DNA from: Dehalococcoidia bacterium
GTDB lineage: Bacteria > Chloroflexota > Dehalococcoidia > E44-bin15 > DAOWNJ01
DNA length: 9,398 nucleotides
Reading direction: 5' to 3'
NCBI GenBank assembly: GCA_030642645.1
Contig: DAOWNJ010000027.1
Location: 1 to 9,398 of the forward strand
Shown here: positions 5,978 to 9,398 of the stretch, one piece after another
Layout of the letters: every line of letters starts with the position of its first letter
Numbering within the stretch: position 1 is the first letter of the stretch
Program-made: the position numbers and the translations under genes
The notes under the pieces: model-generated
The model's database searches: none
What the model was told of the DNA's origin: nothing
What the model saw: only the letters and a program-made list of their open reading frames with translations

Positions 5978-6541
5978 ATGAAGGAGCCATTTGAGCCGGT
6001 GCCCCCGGTCCGCCCCGGGGATAGGGTTATCAGGAGAAGGAGGCCGAGGAGGAGATTAAGAATTGCCCCAAATATCCCGGGTGTCCTCGGGGTCATCTGG
6101 GATATAATTGCCAGGACCCCGTTTCTGCCAATCCTTTCCATTCTGGTGGTCCTTTTGCTCTTGTTCTCGGCTGGGCTTTACTTTACCGAGGCAGGGGTGA
6201 ATGAATCGCTGGATTCCTATGGAGACGCAGTGTGGTGGGGCCTCGCCGCCATGCAGACTATGGGCTCAGGTGCAGATCAGCCAGTAACCGATGCGGGAAC
6301 TATAATCTTTGGCATCTGGGCGGTTTTGGGCACCATGCTCTTCTTCGGAGCAGTAATCGCCAGCGTCACCGCCTACTTTCAGCTTCCAAGAAGGCGCCCA
6401 ACAAGGCAGATAATTACCACCATCCAGTATAACCTGGAGAGGATGGAAGACCTCTCAAAGGAGGAGCTGGAGACGCTCAGGGATGCGGCAACAAATATCA
6501 TCGAGGCCCAGATAGAGAGGGTCGAGGAAAAACATACCTAG
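5978..6541 (+). CDS. Two-TM potassium-channel-like protein with altered filter (TMGSG)
   Basis: A 187-residue membrane protein of KcsA/Ion_trans_2 layout: basic N-terminus (RRRRPRRRLR, 19-28), TM1 about 49-69, pore helix 82-93 beginning AVWW like KcsA's ALWW, filter T94-M95-G96-S97-G98, then ADQPVT in place of DLYPVT, TM2 about 107-134, and a charged, probably coiled-coil C-terminal helix (about 142-186). The filter differs from TVGYGD: Val to Met, Tyr to Ser, and Ala after the last Gly. Both Gly and the Thr are kept, so an ion path is plausible but selectivity for K+ is not assured. No RCK domain is fused; two RCK proteins are encoded just downstream and may form the gating ring in trans. 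First gene behind a strong promoter; 68 nt precede the next gene. Confidence 0.8.
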   Translation: MKEPFEPVPPVRPGDRVIRRRRPRRRLRIAPNIPGVLGVIWDIIARTPFLPILSILVVLLLLFSAGLYFTEAGVNESLDSYGDAVWWGLAAMQTMGSGADQPVTDAGTIIFGIWAVLGTMLFFGAVIASVTAYFQLPRRRPTRQIITTIQYNLERMEDLSKEELETLRDAATNIIEAQIERVEEKHT

Positions 6542-6545
6542 ACCA

Positions 6546-6574
6546 TTGCAGGAACTCGTGGTGAGGGCTATAAT
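6546..6574 (+). promoter_or_regulatory. Possible internal promoter before the usp gene
   Basis: A perfect TATAAT (6569-6574) lies 17 bp after TTGCAG (6546-6551), which is only 3 of 6 to consensus. It falls in the 65-68-nt gap between the channel and usp genes, the one gap in the operon long enough to hold a promoter. It could allow usp-trkA-pheA expression without the channel. Confidence 0.33.
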
Positions 6575-6609
6575 GCTCGGAGCCCATAAGAAGGTAGAGG
6601 TGCGCTTTG

Positions 6610-7047
6610 ATGCAGCTTAACAACATACTGCTCTCAGTGAGTGGGAAGAGGACAGATGACGACATACTGAGGCTTGCCGGAAGGATAGCCAGGAGGTCGA
6701 AGGCGAAGGTATATGTGGTATATGTGATCGAGGTGAAGAGAAGCCTTCCTCTAGATGCAGATATAGAGTCCGAGACCAGGAGGGGCGAGGAGACACTGGA
6801 TCACGCCGAGAGGGTAGCCCAGGAGCAGGACTACGAGATAGAGACTGAGCTCCTTCAGGCGAGGGGGGTTGGGCCTGCTATCGTGGATGAGGCAGTGGAG
6901 AGGGGGACCGACCTTATAGTAGTCGGCCTCAGCTACGAGAGGCCATTTGGTGAATTCAGCCTCGGAGAGACCGTCCCATATATTCTCAAGAACGCCCCAT
7001 GCAGGGTTATGGTCTACCGGGAGCCAATGAGTGAGGGGATAAAATGA
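6610..7047 (+). CDS. Universal stress protein (UspA family), atypical nucleotide loop
   Basis: 145 residues, a single Usp domain. The opening LNNILLSVSGKRTDDDILRL and the helix-strand pattern with AKVYVVYVIE, then a charged helix and DLIVVGLSYE near 103-112, show the fold, and the end KNAPCRVMVYR (127-137) is the usual Usp C-terminus. The expected ATP loop G-x2-G-x9-G(S/T) is altered: here GLSYERPFGEFSLGETV, without the second Gly and with GE instead of GS. ATP binding is therefore uncertain; the domain may bind another nucleotide or none. The ATG at 6610 is preferred (AGAGGTG 7-8 nt upstream); a TTG one codon earlier is possible. The stop overlaps the next start as ATGA, so expression is coupled to the TrkA-N gene. 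Inferred to be a cytosolic sensor for the channel. Confidence 0.85.
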   Translation: MQLNNILLSVSGKRTDDDILRLAGRIARRSKAKVYVVYVIEVKRSLPLDADIESETRRGEETLDHAERVAQEQDYEIETELLQARGVGPAIVDEAVERGTDLIVVGLSYERPFGEFSLGETVPYILKNAPCRVMVYREPMSEGIK

Positions 7048-7442
7048 AGCTGGTTATCATGGGCTGCGGGAGGGTTGGGGCCCAACTGGCAAAGCTTATG
7101 GACGAGGAGGGACACAATGTTACCATCCTGGATGTCGATTCCTATAGCTTCAGGAGGCTGCCCTCTGATTTCGGCGGAAGGGAACTCCTGGGGGATGGAG
7201 CCGATGAGGACACACTGAGGAGGGCCGGCATAGAGGAGGCAGATGCCTTTGTCGCCGTCACCCAGGGGGACAACCGCAATGTGATGGCAGCACAGATAGC
7301 AAAGCATATATTCAATGTTCCAAAGGTTGTCTGCCGCATATACGACCCGCTCAGGGAGGAGCTTTATGAGACCCTGGGGCTTGACGCTATCAGCCCCACA
7401 AAGGTCTTTGCCCAGCTTTTAAAGGAGAGGCTGGAGAGCTAA
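7044..7442 (+). CDS. TrkA-N (RCK N-lobe) protein without C-lobe
   Basis: A 132-residue Rossmann-fold protein of the RCK/TrkA-N family. Seen are the dinucleotide motif GCGRVG (7-12), an acidic residue at the end of strand 2 (Asp30 in ILDVD) as expected for NAD(H) or ATP-type ligands, GDGADEDTLRRAGI (50-63), AFVAVT (68-73), and the ending VFAQLLKERL. The TrkA-C regulatory lobe is missing; length fits the N-lobe alone, so this is a domain-only form rather than a truncation by mutation. It starts inside the usp stop (ATGA) and the next RCK gene starts 10 nt past its stop. TrkA proteins usually regulate TrkH/KtrB transporters, but none is present; the two-TM channel is the likely partner by inference. 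Confidence 0.9.
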   Translation: MKLVIMGCGRVGAQLAKLMDEEGHNVTILDVDSYSFRRLPSDFGGRELLGDGADEDTLRRAGIEEADAFVAVTQGDNRNVMAAQIAKHIFNVPKVVCRIYDPLREELYETLGLDAISPTKVFAQLLKERLES

Positions 7443-7452
7443 TGGAGGGGAA

Positions 7453-8115
7453 ATGTATATCATTGTTATCGGCGGCGGGAAGATTGGCTACTATCTCTCC
7501 AGGACACTGTTGAGCGAGGGGCACGAGGTACTGGTGATCGAGAAGGACCAGGCTAAGTGCCAGCATATCAGCGATGAACTGGGAAGCATCTGTATAAGGG
7601 GGGACGGCTGCGAGGCGACCACCCTCGCCGAGGCGGGCATGGGCAGGGCAAATATGCTCATAGCGGTGACCCCGGAGGATGAGGATAACCTGGTAAGCTG
7701 CCAGATGGCGAAGCAAAAGTTCAATGTCCCAATGACCATTGCCCGTCTTAATAATCCCAAGAATAGGCCAATCTTCAAGAAACTGGGTATAGATGTAGCC
7801 GTTTCGAGCATCGACCTCATTCTGGAGCATATCGAGGAGGAGGTCCCCACCCACCCCCTTACCCACCTTCTGAGCCTGAAGGATGGGGAACAGGAGATCG
7901 TTGAGGTGAAGGTCCCACCCACCTCACCGGTGGTGGGCAAGAGGCTGAAGGACATCCCCCTTCCACGGGATAGCTTCCTCTCCCTCATAATTGGAAAGGA
8001 GAAGGGGGCCCAACTGCCAACCCCAAATACCATAATCGAGCCTGATGACCGATTGATAGCGGTTACCAGGCCAGAGCTTGAGGGCGAACTAATGGCTAAG
8101 ATCTCAGGAAGTTAG
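7453..8115 (+). CDS. TrkA-type RCK protein (TrkA-N plus TrkA-C)
   Basis: 220 residues, the length of KtrA-type single-unit RCK proteins. The N-lobe shows GGGKIG (7-12), Glu30 at the end of strand 2, GDGCEATTLAEAG (50-62) and LIAVTPEDEDNL (69-80). A TrkA-C lobe spans about 136-213, with SPVVGKRLKDIPLP (158-171) and IIEPDDRLIAVTRPE (194-208), typical of this ligand-binding domain. GGAGGGG stands 2-3 nt before the ATG. Its neighbours are the lone N-lobe protein 10 nt upstream and pheA 1 nt downstream. It could assemble with the lone N-lobe into a mixed gating ring for the channel; this is inferred from gene order. Confidence 0.92.
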   Translation: MYIIVIGGGKIGYYLSRTLLSEGHEVLVIEKDQAKCQHISDELGSICIRGDGCEATTLAEAGMGRANMLIAVTPEDEDNLVSCQMAKQKFNVPMTIARLNNPKNRPIFKKLGIDVAVSSIDLILEHIEEEVPTHPLTHLLSLKDGEQEIVEVKVPPTSPVVGKRLKDIPLPRDSFLSLIIGKEKGAQLPTPNTIIEPDDRLIAVTRPELEGELMAKISGS

Positions 8116-8116
8116 C

Positions 8117-8941
8117 ATGGTAAAGAGGATCGCCTATCTCGGTCCGGCGGGCACCTTCACCGAGGAGGCGGCTTTAAGGTATGACCCCACCTCCCAGATC
8201 ATCCCCCTCCCCAGCATCCCCGCTGTGGCCAGCAGTGTGGAGACTTCAATTGCCGATGAGGGTGTTGTCCCAATTGAGAATAGCATCGAGGGCTCGGTAA
8301 CCGATACCCTCGATGTCCTGATCCATGAGTCAGACCTCCAGATCAGGAGAGAGCTGGTAATGCCCATTGACCACTGCCTCCTGGCAAAGGCAGGGTCGAA
8401 GGCTGAGGAGATAAAGCTGATCTTCTCCCACCCCCAGGCCCTTGCCCAATGTCGTCGCTTCATCGAGCGCTGCTTCCCCAAAGCCCAGCTTTCAGCCGCC
8501 CTATCAACCGCAGCAGCAGTGGAGGAGATGCTCTCCTCCAACATTCCATCAGCAGCCATCGGGACAAAGAGGGCGGCAGAGATATATGGGGTGGATATAA
8601 TGGCCCGAGGGATACAGGACCATGCATCAAATGCAACCAGGTTTGTTGTCCTGGCCCCCAAAGACCACCCCCCCACAGGAGATGATAAGACATCCCTATG
8701 CTTCTCCTTCTCCGATGACAGGCCAGGATTACTATACGGGGTTCTGAAGGAGTTCGCCGAGCGCAAGATCAACCTCTCAAAGATAGAGTCCCGCCCCTCC
8801 GGGGAGAGCCTGGGGAGTTATATCTTCCTTGTTGACCTCCAGGGGCATCGAGAGGATAGTGTGATCGCTGAGCTTCTGGAAAGGGTGAAGGAGATGACCA
8901 GCCTTTTCAAGGTCTTCGGCTCATACCCTAGATATAAGTAG
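8117..8941 (+). CDS. pheA: Prephenate dehydratase (PDT + ACT)
   Basis: Converts prephenate to phenylpyruvate in phenylalanine synthesis. The 274 residues comprise a PDT catalytic domain (about 4-182: YLGPAGTFTEEAAL at 7-20, PIENSIEGSV at 52-61, SHPQALAQC at 104-112, and the catalytic TRF at 174-176) and an ACT regulatory domain (about 191-270) with ESRP at 224-227, the phenylalanine-binding motif. The other feedback motif, usually GALA, reads GLLY (204-207), so inhibition by phenylalanine may be changed. No chorismate mutase domain is fused. It starts 1 nt after the upstream RCK stop, with AGGAAG (8106-8111) as ribosome binding site, so it belongs to the channel operon although its role looks unrelated. 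A hairpin follows. Confidence 0.96.
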   Translation: MVKRIAYLGPAGTFTEEAALRYDPTSQIIPLPSIPAVASSVETSIADEGVVPIENSIEGSVTDTLDVLIHESDLQIRRELVMPIDHCLLAKAGSKAEEIKLIFSHPQALAQCRRFIERCFPKAQLSAALSTAAAVEEMLSSNIPSAAIGTKRAAEIYGVDIMARGIQDHASNATRFVVLAPKDHPPTGDDKTSLCFSFSDDRPGLLYGVLKEFAERKINLSKIESRPSGESLGSYIFLVDLQGHREDSVIAELLERVKEMTSLFKVFGSYPRYK

Positions 8942-8967
8942 AATGCGAGGTCTGGCTCTCATTCTAC
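8938..8967 (+). terminator. Hairpin terminator after pheA
   Basis: GTAGAATG (8938-8945) pairs with CATTCTAC (8960-8967), extended inward by GAG/CTC after one mismatch. The left arm includes the pheA stop codon. The stem is followed by CTCTTTG and, further on, CCCCTTTT, a poor U-run, so efficiency is uncertain. In the rest of the 193-bp gap to the next gene I see no gene, repeat or RNA. Confidence 0.52.
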
Positions 8968-9134
8968 CTCTTTGATGACTCCCCTTTTCACAGGATGGTA
9001 AGGCCCCACTCCAGCAAAACCGGAAAATAATGAGAAGTCCTAACAATACCAATGCAAAACCAGCCCACTAAGAGAACACTAAGAAGAGCACAGAGCCTTG
9101 AGGCCATCTCCTAAAGGGCTACAGGCCCGATACC

Positions 9135-9377
9135 CTACTCCTTTTTCTCCTCGAACCTTGCCTTAAGCTCGGCCTCCCTCTCGGCTGCGGCCTTTCTGCC
9201 CTCCTCCACAGCCCCTCGGAAAGCCTCCTTTGCCCTTGAGCCCAGTTCGTCGAGCCCGCTCCTCAGTCCCTGCTTCACCTTTTCACCTGGCTTGGGGATG
9301 AGGATGATGGCGATCCCAGCCCCGACGATAGCGCCGATTATGAGCCCGGGAAAGAAGCCCCTTGATGTATTACTCAT
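9135..9377 (-). CDS. YtxH-like small membrane protein
   Basis: 80 residues: a short N-terminus, one hydrophobic segment about 8-28 rich in Gly/Ala/Ile (FFPGLIIGAIVGAGIAIILI), then PKPGEKVKQGLRSGLDEL and a long Lys/Glu/Ala helix to the end. This is the architecture of YtxH proteins (COG4980), which have a G-rich membrane anchor with a P-x-x-G-x-x-x-R/K step and an amphipathic or coiled tail. Function is not well defined; stress-linked in Bacillus. The ATG has AAGGA (9386-9390) 8 nt upstream and a G-rich stretch between. It converges with the pheA operon, and the upstream sequence is cut by the window edge. Confidence 0.82.
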   Translation of the reverse strand: MSNTSRGFFPGLIIGAIVGAGIAIILIPKPGEKVKQGLRSGLDELGSRAKEAFRGAVEEGRKAAAEREAELKARFEEKKE

Positions 9378-9398
9378 TCCCCCTATCCTTTCTCCCAG

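Noticed and set aside
8134..8772. 212-codon minus-strand frame opposite pheA
   Set aside because: Shadow of pheA; low-complexity, Ser/Arg-rich translation without known motifs.
9111..9128. GGGC-TACAG-GCCC hairpin followed by TTT on the minus strand, downstream of the YtxH-like gene
   Set aside because: Only a 4-bp stem and three T; too weak to call a terminator.
1..9398. CRISPR arrays, insertion sequences, phage genes
   Set aside because: No spaced direct repeats, transposase or integrase motifs, or terminal inverted repeats were seen.

Overview
The window looks like a piece of a bacterial chromosome of moderate G+C content. It has Shine-Dalgarno-led genes, several -35/-10 promoters, GTG and TTG starts, and short or overlapping gene junctions. 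Heavy use of AGG/AGA for arginine and ATA for isoleucine, plus the gene set (an R3H/SpoIIIAA-like ATPase, PdxS/PdxT without the DXP-dependent route, a DUF1015 gene, a YtxH-like protein), fits Chloroflexota, probably the class Dehalococcoidia. That assignment is from recollection of similar gene sets, not from a search. No stretch longer than 300 bases lacks a gene.

Left part (1-667). The first codons of a DUF1015-family gene run off the left edge on the minus strand. A 75-bp divergent region separates it from a macro-domain ADP-ribose hydrolase gene on the plus strand.

Minus-strand block (686-5833), read right to left: pdxS and pdxT (pyridoxal 5'-phosphate synthase), an overlapping two-lobed GNAT-like acetyltransferase gene, a perfect 13-bp hairpin, the R3H-domain AAA ATPase, a small antitoxin-like gene, a truncated RelE-like toxin reading frame, tmk (dTMP kinase), and a tRNA with a CAT anticodon 15 nt after tmk. 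A promoter in front of pdxS starts the block. The hairpin probably divides it into a PLP-synthesis unit and an ATPase/TA-remnant/tmk/tRNA region.

Plus-strand operon (5909-8967): from a near-consensus promoter (TTGACA-17-TAAAAT) come a two-TM potassium-channel-like protein with an altered selectivity filter (TMGSG instead of TVGYG), a UspA-type protein with an altered nucleotide loop, a 132-residue TrkA-N protein without a C-lobe, a full RCK protein (TrkA-N + TrkA-C), and prephenate dehydratase. A hairpin follows pheA. The first four look like a channel with separately encoded nucleotide-sensing subunits and no TrkH/KtrB partner. This is the most interesting part of the window.

Right edge: a YtxH-like small membrane protein on the minus strand.
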